A DNA stretch of 64,000 nt from Saprospiraceae bacterium (lineage in GTDB: Bacteria > Bacteroidota > Bacteroidia > Chitinophagales > Saprospiraceae): the NCBI GenBank assembly GCA_019638455.1, contig JAHBTU010000002.1, positions 1,150,501 to 1,214,500 of the forward strand. Direction: 5' to 3'. A program made the position numbers and the translations under genes. The notes under the pieces are model-generated. The model was not told the DNA's origin. It made no database searches and was given only the letters and a program-made list of their open reading frames with translations. Positions 35,340-43,981 of this stretch are shown one piece after another. Within the stretch, counting starts at the first letter, position 1. Each line of letters opens with the position of its first letter.

Positions 35340-37058
35340 ATGAAAACAATAGCTCACCTCCTTGCCATCTCTTTCATTTTGATGCCTTGGTGCCGCTCGC
35401 CGCTGTTTTCTCAACAAAACACCGCCAACAGCGAAAAAGTAATCACCATCACCAAACGCAGCGTTGACGAAGACGGCTCCGAAACCACCGAGACGATTGT
35501 CAAAAAAGGCAAAGCCGCCGAAAACTTTGATGTGGACAAGTACATATCGGAAAACAGGGCAGACAATGTGCAGGTGGAAGTGCGCGTGGAGCACCGCTCC
35601 AATGAGGAAGACATCGTCACCATGAAACGCTCGCCCAGCAAAGCCAAAAGCCAGCACACACATCCCGAAGATGGCTACACCGGCATCTATGGCGCAAAGA
35701 GCAACGAGCCTAAGCCCTTCCTCGGCGTGGAAGAAGACTCCGACGAAGACCCCAACGAGCCGGGATTGGTAGTGGATGTTGTGCGCGGCTCTGCGGCAGA
35801 TATGGCGGGCCTACGCGACAACGACGTGATTATGTCGCTCAATGGCACCCCGCTAACTCGTTGGAGCGACCTTTCCAACTTCATGAAAACGGCCAAAACC
35901 GGCGACAAGGTCAAAATCGTCTATCGTCGCAATGGAAAGGAAGCCACTACCGAGGCCACGCTCATCACACGAAGCGAGGTGAAAAAGGAAACGCCCGCGC
36001 CACGCGGCTTCCTCGGCGTGTCGCCCAAAGGCACCGACGACAAGGCCCCCGGCACCACCGTCAGCATCACCAAAAACTCAGCCGCCGAAAAAGCAGGGCT
36101 GCAAACCGGCGATATCATCTTTCAACTCGACGACACCACCATCGCCGACTATGAAGACATCAGCGACTTCATGCGATACACCAAGCCCGGCGACAAAGTG
36201 CGCATCGTGTTCGAGCGCAGCGGCCAGCGCAATACCACGGAAGCCACGCTTGGCGAGCAAAAGGCATGGGACTGGGAAAACTGGAACGTCGGCAACCTCA
36301 ATCTCGACAACCTAAAAATTGACATCCGTGATAAAGCCGCCTGCCTCGGCGTGTATAGCGCCACTGCCACAGTGGACGACCAACAAGGCACCAAAATCAC
36401 TGGATTCACCGACAAGAGCGCCGCGCGCGAATCCAACATGATAACGGGCGACCTTATCACCAGCATCAACGGCCAGCGCGTGCAAGGCCACGATGACCTT
36501 TGGAACGAAATCGCCAAATTCAAGGTGGGCGACAAAGTGGTGGTGGGTTACTTGCGCGACAAACAGCCCGCCACCGTGGAAACCACCCTGAAAGCCTGCC
36601 GCGACCAAAGCCGCGTGGAAATGTCGGAAACCGACGAGGACGGCAACAGCCAAAATCGTCGCTTTTTCACTTGGAACTGGGACCAAGACGAACAACAACG
36701 CCTGCGCGCCAACCGAATCATCACTATCCGAAAACCAACCGACGGCGATGCCACCAACGTCGAACTGGCACCTCACGAGCAACCCACGTCGCAAGACCGC
36801 ATCCTGACACTCGACTCCTTCCGCGCCTACCCAAACCCCACGCAGGGGCAGGTGACTATCTCGTTCAAAGCAGCCCCGATAGCCACTGTGGTCACGATAT
36901 ACGACATGAACGGGCGCCAGCTCTTCCGCGAAGAGCTCAATTATTTCAGCGGCGACTACCACCAGCAATTCGACCTCTCGGACTACGCCAAAGGTACGGT
37001 CGTCGTCCGGGTGCAGCAATCGGAAAAGGTGTTTACCAATCAGATTGTGGTGAACTGA
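35340..37058 (+). CDS. Triple-PDZ secreted protein with T9SS type A sorting domain
   Basis: The 572-residue protein has a signal peptide and an N-terminal charged region. Three PDZ-like domains follow at about residues 125-205 (GLVVDVVRGSAADMAGLRDNDVIMSLNGTPL), 225-305 (TTVSITKNSAAEKAGLQTGDIIFQLDDTTI) and 335-410 (KITGFTDKSAARESNMITGDLITSINGQRV). The last ~75 residues are a type IX secretion sorting domain (FRAYPNPTQGQVTISFK, VTIYDMNGRQLFRE, YAKGTVVVRVQ). No protease domain is present. It is probably a cell-surface or secreted peptide-binding protein. The upstream terminator hairpin suggests leader control. Confidence 0.83.
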   Translation: MKTIAHLLAISFILMPWCRSPLFSQQNTANSEKVITITKRSVDEDGSETTETIVKKGKAAENFDVDKYISENRADNVQVEVRVEHRSNEEDIVTMKRSPSKAKSQHTHPEDGYTGIYGAKSNEPKPFLGVEEDSDEDPNEPGLVVDVVRGSAADMAGLRDNDVIMSLNGTPLTRWSDLSNFMKTAKTGDKVKIVYRRNGKEATTEATLITRSEVKKETPAPRGFLGVSPKGTDDKAPGTTVSITKNSAAEKAGLQTGDIIFQLDDTTIADYEDISDFMRYTKPGDKVRIVFERSGQRNTTEATLGEQKAWDWENWNVGNLNLDNLKIDIRDKAACLGVYSATATVDDQQGTKITGFTDKSAARESNMITGDLITSINGQRVQGHDDLWNEIAKFKVGDKVVVGYLRDKQPATVETTLKACRDQSRVEMSETDEDGNSQNRRFFTWNWDQDEQQRLRANRIITIRKPTDGDATNVELAPHEQPTSQDRILTLDSFRAYPNPTQGQVTISFKAAPIATVVTIYDMNGRQLFREELNYFSGDYHQQFDLSDYAKGTVVVRVQQSEKVFTNQIVVN

Positions 37059-37123
37059 GTTTGCGCGTCGGATTTGGATGCCCGCCCGCCCAAACCCGCG
37101 AATGTGCGTCCTGTAATAGGAAC

Positions 37124-37242
37124 GAGGCTGTCTCACAAGTTTAAATTTCGACAGGACTAAAAAGATTTGCAGGTTTTTTACCCGAAAAAGGGCGCGAATC
37201 TTTTCAGTCCTGTCAAGCAAACATCACTTATGAGACATCCCC
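37124..37242. repeat. 119-bp dispersed inverted-repeat element, copy 3
   Basis: Ends are GAGGCTGTCTCACAAGT and ACTTATGAGACATCCCC. The inner arms changed in step (GACAGGACTAAAAAGATT with AATCTTTTCAGTCCTGTC), so pairing is preserved by compensatory differences relative to copies 1 and 2. Confidence 0.75.
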
Positions 37243-37243
37243 G

Positions 37244-37346
37244 TTCGGGAGCATTTCAAATTGTCGCTTGTGTACGCCGGAACGCTGTTCCGATAATGCC
37301 GGAACAGCGTTCCGATTTACTTGCGACAATTTGAAATGCTCCCGAA
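37244..37346. repeat. Long perfect inverted repeat with inner palindromes
   Basis: The 24-bp arms 37244-37267 and 37323-37346 are exact inverse complements (TTCGGGAGCATTTCAAATTG... on the left). Inside lie GCCGGAACGCTGTTCCG (37276-37292) and its inverse GCCGGAACAGCGTTCCG (37298-37314). The arms match the element around 11208-11381. The inner unit matches the parC tail. Confidence 0.7.
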
Positions 37347-37591
37347 TGTTTCGCAGAACTGTGACCCAATAATTTACAGAACAATTGCCGCGAATTGAGC
37401 GAGTGATACGCCTACTTAAATCTCAATGGGCTTTATCAACCCCGAACTCACGTTGAATGAGAGATAGAGGCAGATTCGTTCAAATGCCCGTTGCCATTAG
37501 ACCACCTCTCTGCCCGTTTGCTCCCCAACAACTTTGCGCAGGGTGCAACCTTTTTTTGGTCGCGATAGTCATTTCGAGCCTCGCTCGAACA

Positions 37592-37599
37592 TACTTTTG
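37592..37599 (+). promoter_or_regulatory. -7-like element abutting the DUF5916 start
   Basis: TACTTTTG is an exact TAnnTTTG match, but it ends 2 bases before the ATG at 37602. A transcript from it would start inside or after the start codon, so it is either fortuitous or points to an alternative arrangement. Confidence 0.35.
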
Positions 37600-37601
37600 C
37601 T

Positions 37602-40271
37602 ATGAACCTGCACCTCCTTCCTTTCTGTTTCGTCCTCTTATTGTGCTGTCCGATTTTTGCCCAACCTCCACGATTGGACACCGACCCGCCCAAGCGTCAG
37701 TATTTTACCCAAAGAGTAGCCAACGGCGCCATTGATTTTGACGGAAAACTGGACGAACCCGTTTGGCAAACCGTAGCCCCCGGCACCGACTTCATCGAAT
37801 ACCAGCCCGACGAGGGCACGCCGCCCAGCCAACCGACCGAGTTTCGGATACTCTACGACGACAAGTACCTGTATATCGGTTTTCGGATGTTCGATTCCGC
37901 GCCCGACTCGCTCGTCCGCCGCATGGACCGTCGCGACGAATTTCCGGGCGACTGGGTGGAAATCAACATAGACAGCTACCACGACCTGCGCACGGCGTTT
38001 TCGTTCACCTTTTCGTGCAGCGGGGTGCGCGGCGATGAGTTTGTCAGCAACAACGGCGAAGACTGGGACTCCAACTGGAACCCGATCTGGGACGGCAAAT
38101 CCCAGGTGGATTCGTTGGGCTGGACGGCAGAGGTGAAAATCCCGTTCAGCCAACTGCGCTACAACAACGACCCGGAGCAGGTGTGGGGCTTTCAGGTGCA
38201 GCGGAACATCTTTCGAAAAAACGAACGCTCCACCTTCCAACACATCCCGCAAAGCGGCAGCGGCTGGGTCAGCCGTTTCGCCGAACTGCACGGCCTGAGC
38301 AACCTGCCGCGCAACAAGGGCATGGAAATAGCCCCCTACCTGTTGGCCAAAACCGAACACTTTGAAAAACAGCCGGGAAACCCCTTTGCCGACGGCTCGA
38401 ACCAGCAGGTCACGGTGGGCTTGGACGGCAAGTTCGCCGTGACCCGCGACCTCATCCTCGACTACACCGTGAACCCCGACTTTGGCCAAGTGGAGGCCGA
38501 CCCCGGCGCCGTGCGGCTCGACGGCTACCAGATTTTTTTCAGCGAACGGCGTCCGTTTTTCATGGAAAGCCGGAACCTGTTCGACTACAACCTAACCGGC
38601 TCCGCCACGGGCTTCGATTTCGACGGCGACCTGCTGTTCTACTCCCGACGAATCGGCGGCGCGCCGCACGGACGGCCACAGTTGAATCCCGGCGAATTTG
38701 CCGATGTGCCGCAGGCGACCTCGATTTTGGGCGCAGCCAAGTTTTCGGGAAAAACCAAAAAAGGCTGGTCGGTCGGTATTTTGGAAAGCGTGACTCGCCG
38801 CGAAAACGCTCAAATTGACCTCAACGGCGAGCGCCGAAAAGAATTGGTGGAGCCGCGAACCAACTATTTCGTCGGACGGCTGATGAAAGATTACGACCAA
38901 GGGAACACCATCATCGGCGCTGTTTTCACGGCGGTGAACCGCGAAAAGGGCCTCGACTGGCTGCACCGCAGCGCCTACTCCGGCGGGCTGGACGTGCAGC
39001 ATTTTTGGAAGAGCCGCTGGTGGAACGTCACGGGCAAACTGCTTTTCAGTCGGGTGCAAGGCACCCCGGAAGCCATATTGGCCACCCAGCGCAGTTTCGA
39101 GCGTTATTTCCAACGGGCCAATGCGCCGCACCTCCGGGTTGACCCCACCCGCACCGCGCTCACCGGCACCGGCGGCACCGTCAAAATCGGGAAGTACGGC
39201 GGCAAGCCGGACAAATTGGGCGGCATCGTCAAATTCGAGGCGGGCGGCACCTGGCGTTCGCCCGAGTTCGAGGTGAACGACATCGGCTTCCTGCAAAGCG
39301 CCGACGAGGTGAACCACTTTGTGTGGGCGGGCTACCACATCCAGCAGCCGTTTTCGGTGTTTCGGAATATGCGCTTCAACTACAACCACTGGTTTCGGTG
39401 GGACTTCGGCGGGCAGCACCTGTTCACGTTTTACAATGTGAATGCCCACGCCTTTTTTCAGAGCAACTGGAATGTGGGCACGGGCTTTTTTCTCAATCCG
39501 CACGATATTTCCAACAATGCCCTGCGCGGCAGCGCGCCGTTGCGTCGGCCCAACGGTTATGGAGCGTTTGCCTACTTTGATTCGGATCAGCGGAAAAAAG
39601 TATCGTATTATGGCAATGTCAATTTTTTCAACGGATTCGAGCACGTTGTTACGTCGCGGAACGTGAACGGCGGCATCAATGTGCAGGCGACCGATGCCCT
39701 GCGTTTCGGCCTTTATCCCGGCTACAACTACGCTTGGCGGAAGCAAGACCAGTATGTGCAAACCGCGCGCTGGGGCGACGAAATCCGCACCATTGTGAGC
39801 GAGGTGAAGCAGCAGAGTTTTTCGCTCACCGGCCGCCTGACCTACAACCTGACCCCCAACCTGACCGTCCAGTATTACGGCCAGCCCTTCATTTTTAGGG
39901 CGTTGTACAACAATTACGGCATCGTAGCCGATCCGTTGGCGCAGGGCTACGACGCGCGTTTCCATCGGTTTGGCGAGCAGGAGATCACGGCCAAAGACGG
40001 CTTGTTTTCGGTGGACGAAAACCGCGACGGCGCCACCGACTACACGTTTTCCAAGCCCGATTTCAATTTTATCCAGTTCCGCTCCAACTTGGTGGTGCGC
40101 TGGGAGTACATCCCCGGTTCGGAGCTCTTTTTGGTGTGGTCGCAGGGCGCCACCCCCGATGCCTACCATGACTTGGACACCCCGATCATCCGCAGCCTGT
40201 TCGGCAATGTGTTCGACGTGCAGCCCGTCAACATTTTGTTGGTGAAAGCGACGTATCGGTTTTTGAAGTGA
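37602..40271 (+). CDS. DUF5916 outer-membrane protein with CBM9-like N-domain
   Basis: The 889-residue protein starts with a signal peptide (MNLHLLPFCFVLLLCCPIFA). A carbohydrate-binding-family-9-like beta-sandwich follows (residues ~40-220: IDFDGKLDEPVWQTVAP, TEFRILYDDKYLYIGFRMFD, WVEINIDSYHDLRTAFSFTF, WTAEVKIPFSQLRYN). The remainder is a DUF5916 domain (VNPDFGQVEADPGAVRLDGYQIFFSERRPFFMES) that looks like an outer-membrane beta-barrel and ends in an aromatic strand (VKATYRFLK). The function of DUF5916 proteins is not established. Sugar or glycan handling at the surface is inference. Confidence 0.83.
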   Translation: MNLHLLPFCFVLLLCCPIFAQPPRLDTDPPKRQYFTQRVANGAIDFDGKLDEPVWQTVAPGTDFIEYQPDEGTPPSQPTEFRILYDDKYLYIGFRMFDSAPDSLVRRMDRRDEFPGDWVEINIDSYHDLRTAFSFTFSCSGVRGDEFVSNNGEDWDSNWNPIWDGKSQVDSLGWTAEVKIPFSQLRYNNDPEQVWGFQVQRNIFRKNERSTFQHIPQSGSGWVSRFAELHGLSNLPRNKGMEIAPYLLAKTEHFEKQPGNPFADGSNQQVTVGLDGKFAVTRDLILDYTVNPDFGQVEADPGAVRLDGYQIFFSERRPFFMESRNLFDYNLTGSATGFDFDGDLLFYSRRIGGAPHGRPQLNPGEFADVPQATSILGAAKFSGKTKKGWSVGILESVTRRENAQIDLNGERRKELVEPRTNYFVGRLMKDYDQGNTIIGAVFTAVNREKGLDWLHRSAYSGGLDVQHFWKSRWWNVTGKLLFSRVQGTPEAILATQRSFERYFQRANAPHLRVDPTRTALTGTGGTVKIGKYGGKPDKLGGIVKFEAGGTWRSPEFEVNDIGFLQSADEVNHFVWAGYHIQQPFSVFRNMRFNYNHWFRWDFGGQHLFTFYNVNAHAFFQSNWNVGTGFFLNPHDISNNALRGSAPLRRPNGYGAFAYFDSDQRKKVSYYGNVNFFNGFEHVVTSRNVNGGINVQATDALRFGLYPGYNYAWRKQDQYVQTARWGDEIRTIVSEVKQQSFSLTGRLTYNLTPNLTVQYYGQPFIFRALYNNYGIVADPLAQGYDARFHRFGEQEITAKDGLFSVDENRDGATDYTFSKPDFNFIQFRSNLVVRWEYIPGSELFLVWSQGATPDAYHDLDTPIIRSLFGNVFDVQPVNILLVKATYRFLK

Positions 40272-40741
40272 GTGCTGTATCGGCTATGAGAAACTTTGGT
40301 CGTACTGTTTCCCCAACAATCAAGAACAAGGTCTTTTGTATGGTGTGTTCGGCTGCTGATTCGTCGCATCCAGCACTTGCCATGCGGCGCTTCTCTTGAA
40401 AAATGCCGGGCTGGTTGTGGAAAACCTACATGAGCTTTTAAAATTGTGTTTGAAAAACAGGCTTAGCATGGCCGCTCATGTGGATTTTATTTTTATACTT
40501 CACGCCGCCAAGTTTTAGGCATGGCTAAAAGCGCAATCTGTTCAAAATCATGAAATCAATCATGGTCATCTGACAAATCCCAGCGAATCAAGGTATAACA
40601 TTGCTCTCAAAGCAGTCAAGCCACATCCTCGCAATGGCGTTTTTCAAACAGTTTTTATGAGCGCCTTGTGTCCGGCAAAACCACATCGCCACAGGAATTT
40701 CCCAAAAATGAATGACTTTCGCCTCGCCGAAATCGTTGTCT
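40272..40741. other. Intergenic stretch with dispersed repeat
   Basis: No gene or clear promoter is seen. The 56-bp repeat shared with 2386-2441 lies at 40495-40550 in inverted orientation. Confidence 0.45.
40495..40550. repeat. Dispersed ~56-bp repeat (copy 2, inverted)
   Basis: The reverse complement of this stretch matches 2386-2441. The best-conserved block reads CGCCGCCAAGTTTTAGG here. Confidence 0.6.
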
Positions 40742-42979
40742 ATGAAAAAAACAAATGCCTTGCCCGCCGCCCTTCTGACGATAGCGGGCCTCCTTCTGTC
40801 TCCTGCGCTGCTTTCCGCGCAAAAAGCCATCACCCTCGACGACTGCTTTGTCTATTTCAGGTTCTACCCCGAACAGGGACCCCATTTTCATTTTTTGAAA
40901 GACGGGGTGCGCTATGTGGAAGCTGACGACAAAGGGCTGCGCATCCATGACGTGCGCAATGCCGATTTCGATTCGCTGGTACCGCTCAACCTGCCCCCCG
41001 AAGCGCGGGAATACGACGAGTTCACGTTCAGCGAGGATGAAACCAAACTCATCTTGCGCACGAAAAAGGAATCGGTGTATCGCCACTCCGTGTTGGCCGA
41101 CTATTTTGTGTACGACTTCACGACAGCGACCACCACACCCGTCTTCGAGGCAGGTAAGCAGCAATTTGTCGCCTTGGCGCCCGACGGCGCTCATGTTGCC
41201 TTCGTGGCAAACAACAACTTGTACGTCAAGGACTTGGCTACTGGGGAAACCACACAGGTCACTCGCGATGGCGAACGCAACCACATTATCAACGGATTGC
41301 CCGACTGGGTTTATGAGGAAGAGTTCAGCCCCGTCAGCGGCGAGGGCATGGTAGCGTCGAAATGGAGTCCCGATGGCTCCAAAATCGCCTTCCTCCGATT
41401 CGACGAGCGCGAGGTGCCAGAGTTCCCCCTCACATGGTATGAGGGCGGGATGTATCCGCGCCAGTCGTCGTTCAAATATCCAAAGGTAGGCGAGCCCAAC
41501 TCGGTGGTCAGCGTGCACGTTTACGACGTGGATGCAGGCAACATGGTCGGCCAGATAGATGCTTTGGAAGCCGACGATTATGTGCCGCGCATTCACTGGA
41601 CGACCGACAATCATCTTGTCGTCACGCGGCTCAATCGCCCACAAGACACGCTCGAACTGCTGCTTGCTCTTTCCAACCGATTGCTTCACGACGCGGCAGC
41701 AAACAAAAACTGGATACCCGTGCGCCCCCTTTTGCGAGAGACCGACCCCGCCTTCGTGGAAATCCACGACAACCTTATTTTTCTGAAAAACGGCCAACAG
41801 TTCATCTGGACAAGCGAGCGCAACGGCTTCAATCACGTCTATCTGCAAAGCATGGACGGGAAAACGGTGCGCCCCCTCACTTCGGGCGACTTCGATGTGA
41901 CGGCATTCTACGGCGTGGACGAAGAAAATGGTAAATTTTATTACCAAACAGCCACGCCTACCCCGCTCGACCGACAAGTGTGGGAAGGCTTGCTCACGGG
42001 CGGCGAACCCAGATTGATGACCCCCAAACCCGGCATGAACGACGTGACCTTCAGCCCTACCTTCGACTTCTACACGCACACTTGGTCGGACATCAACACC
42101 CCTGCGGTGGTGACGCTTTGCCGCCGCAACGGCGAAGTGCTGCGCACGTTTACCGACAATGAGCGCGTCCACCATTTGACTAAAGAATATGGATTCGCTC
42201 CCAAGGAGTTTTTTGCCTTCGACCTCGCCCCGACAACATCGGGAGCAGGGCTTCCGCTGAACGGTTGGATACTCAAACCCGCCGACTTCGACAGCACGAA
42301 AAAATACCCTGTCCTGTTCGACATTTATGGCGGCCCAAACTCCCAGACCGTTCAGAATCAGTACAATGGCTACATCGGGGCGTGGCACCAATTGTTGGCG
42401 CAAAAAGGCTACATCGTGGTCAGCGTGGACAATCGAGGCACGGGCGCTCGCGGACGTGACTTCAGAAAGTGTACCCAGCTTCAGCTCGGCAAACTTGAAA
42501 CCGAAGACCAAATCGCAGCAGCCCGCTACTTAGCATCGCTCCCCTGGGTGGATGCGGGACGCATAGGCATCTGGGGCTGGAGCTTCGGCGGTTACCTGAG
42601 CACTTCCTGCATTTTGAAAGGCAACGATGTGTTCAAAATGGCGATGGCCGTCGCCCCGGTCACCAACTGGAAATGGTACGACACGGCCTACACCGAGCGA
42701 TATATGCGCACCACCAAAGACAATGCAAGGGGCTATGAAGACAATTCTCCCATCAACTTCGCCGACCGACTGCGCGGGGGAAACTACCTCATCTGCCATG
42801 GCATGGCCGACGACAACGTGCATTGGCAACAAACAACAGAGATGATAAACGCCTTGGTAAAAGCGAACAAACAGTTCGAGACTTATTACTACCCCAACCG
42901 CAATCACGGCATTTACGGGAAAAACGCCACGCGCCACCTGTTCACCAAATTGACCGCATTTGTGTTGGGGAAACTGTGA
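40742..42979 (+). CDS. Dipeptidyl peptidase IV-type S9 family peptidase
   Basis: This exported serine peptidase removes N-terminal dipeptides, typically X-Pro/X-Ala. It has 745 residues from the ATG at 40742, with signal MKKTNALPAALLTIAGLLLSPALLSA. An eight-bladed beta-propeller (DPPIV_N) occupies residues ~70-480; YDEFTFSEDETKLILRTK and DWVYEEEFSPVSGEGMVASKWSPDGSKIAFLRFDER include the substrate-binding Glu pair (EE). The alpha/beta-hydrolase domain has the nucleophile motif GWSFGGY, a downstream GMADDN (Asp region) and NHGIYG (His). Its last 45 bp are repeated 1.9 kb downstream, flanking the restriction-modification genes. Confidence 0.92.
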   Translation: MKKTNALPAALLTIAGLLLSPALLSAQKAITLDDCFVYFRFYPEQGPHFHFLKDGVRYVEADDKGLRIHDVRNADFDSLVPLNLPPEAREYDEFTFSEDETKLILRTKKESVYRHSVLADYFVYDFTTATTTPVFEAGKQQFVALAPDGAHVAFVANNNLYVKDLATGETTQVTRDGERNHIINGLPDWVYEEEFSPVSGEGMVASKWSPDGSKIAFLRFDEREVPEFPLTWYEGGMYPRQSSFKYPKVGEPNSVVSVHVYDVDAGNMVGQIDALEADDYVPRIHWTTDNHLVVTRLNRPQDTLELLLALSNRLLHDAAANKNWIPVRPLLRETDPAFVEIHDNLIFLKNGQQFIWTSERNGFNHVYLQSMDGKTVRPLTSGDFDVTAFYGVDEENGKFYYQTATPTPLDRQVWEGLLTGGEPRLMTPKPGMNDVTFSPTFDFYTHTWSDINTPAVVTLCRRNGEVLRTFTDNERVHHLTKEYGFAPKEFFAFDLAPTTSGAGLPLNGWILKPADFDSTKKYPVLFDIYGGPNSQTVQNQYNGYIGAWHQLLAQKGYIVVSVDNRGTGARGRDFRKCTQLQLGKLETEDQIAAARYLASLPWVDAGRIGIWGWSFGGYLSTSCILKGNDVFKMAMAVAPVTNWKWYDTAYTERYMRTTKDNARGYEDNSPINFADRLRGGNYLICHGMADDNVHWQQTTEMINALVKANKQFETYYYPNRNHGIYGKNATRHLFTKLTAFVLGKL
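42935..42979. repeat. 45-bp direct repeat, left copy (3' end of dpp4)
   Basis: This is identical to 44890-44934 except for one base (TTGGGGAAAC here, TTGGAGAAAC there). It includes the real stop codon of the peptidase gene. Confidence 0.85.
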
Positions 42980-43002
42980 GTTTTCTTTGAAACAAAAAGA
43001 TT

Positions 43003-43010
43003 TACATTTG
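43003..43010 (+). promoter_or_regulatory. Promoter -7 element of the restriction-modification module
   Basis: TACATTTG fits TAnnTTTG, and a T-rich -33 candidate (TTTT, 42981-42984) lies 18 bases upstream. It lies inside the inserted segment, so the module carries its own promoter with a leader of about 10 nt. Confidence 0.5.
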
Positions 43011-43024
43011 CTGAAAATCACGGC

Positions 43025-43981
43025 ATGAAAAATAGTTCGCCAGATTTGCCCGCACTTTTTTCCGACGAAATACTGAACGGTGAAAAAATGTTGCTTGACG
43101 CGGTGGGTTTCGACCCAGAAAGCCCGGCGCTGCTGTACAGACACAAAAATGGCGAATTGTGGGCAGGAAATTCTGTGACATGGATGAAGGCGCTCCCATC
43201 GGAAAGTGTTGATTTGATTTTTGCCGACCCTCCCTACAACATCAAAAAAGCGGAATGGGACGACTTCGAGTCGCATCAAGCCTACATTGCTTGGTCGGTG
43301 CTTTGGATAGAACAGGCAGCCCGATTGCTGAAACCAACCGGAACGCTCTACATCTGCGGCTTTTCCGAAATTTTAGCTGATTTAAAATCGCCCGCCATGC
43401 AATTTTTCAAAGGCTGCCGATGGCTCGTTTGGCATTACAAAAACAAAGCGAACCTCGGAAGCGACTGGGGGCGCTCACACGAGAGCATTTTACACTTGCG
43501 GAAATCAAAGCAACACATTTTCAATACGGATGATGTACGAATCCCTTACGGCAATCACACCTTGAAGTATCCCTCGCATCCGCAGGCAGAGACGAGCCAA
43601 TACGGCAACGGCAAACGCAATGACGAAATTTGGGAGCCGCACCCGAACGGTGCCAAGCCAAAAGATGTCATCGAAATACCAACCACTTGCAACGGGATGA
43701 ACGAAAAAACGCCTCACCCGACTCAAAAGCCGGAAGAGTTGCTGCGGAAAATCATTTTGGCATCTTCCAGTCCCGGACATATTGTACTCGACCCATTCTT
43801 GGGTTCTGGTACAACTGCGGTCTGCGCTGAGCAATTGGGTCGCAGATGGTTAGGCTGCGACCTGTCCTTGGAATACTTGGATTGGGCAGTTCGCCGCCTT
43901 GAAATCGTGCAGAACCGACCGACAGAGTATTGGATAAAATTAGATACAGACAATGCCAAACGCCGCAATGCTATCCGATGA
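43025..43981 (+). CDS. Type II DNA methyltransferase, beta-class (DPPY)
   Basis: This 318-residue amino-methyltransferase (N6-adenine or N4-cytosine) has the catalytic motif IV, DPPYNIKKAEWDDF (~residue 68), before the SAM-binding motif I, LDPFLGSGTTAVCAEQLGRRWLG (~residue 258). That IV-to-I order defines the beta class. The target-recognition part lies between them (HILRKSK..., EIPTTCNGMNEKTPHPTQKPEELL). DPPY favours adenine methylation. Its stop overlaps the next start as ATGA, and the downstream gene looks like the cognate endonuclease. Confidence 0.88.
   Translation: MKNSSPDLPALFSDEILNGEKMLLDAVGFDPESPALLYRHKNGELWAGNSVTWMKALPSESVDLIFADPPYNIKKAEWDDFESHQAYIAWSVLWIEQAARLLKPTGTLYICGFSEILADLKSPAMQFFKGCRWLVWHYKNKANLGSDWGRSHESILHLRKSKQHIFNTDDVRIPYGNHTLKYPSHPQAETSQYGNGKRNDEIWEPHPNGAKPKDVIEIPTTCNGMNEKTPHPTQKPEELLRKIILASSSPGHIVLDPFLGSGTTAVCAEQLGRRWLGCDLSLEYLDWAVRRLEIVQNRPTEYWIKLDTDNAKRRNAIR

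Larger units (their letters stand above)
37059..37601. other. Intergenic repeat cluster
   Basis: No gene is supported. Copy 3 of the 119-bp element (37124-37242) abuts a large inverted repeat (37244-37346) that itself contains two GGAACGCTGTTCC palindromes. The remaining 250 bp show nothing recognisable apart from a promoter-like TACTTTTG at 37592-37599. Confidence 0.6.

Noticed and set aside
38592..40169. A 525-codon open frame opposite the DUF5916 gene
   Set aside because: It is antisense to a protein with a signal peptide, CBM9-like domain and barrel. The translation has no domain features.
40655..42511. A 618-codon open frame opposite the dipeptidyl peptidase gene
   Set aside because: It is antisense to the S9 peptidase, whose active-site motifs are intact.
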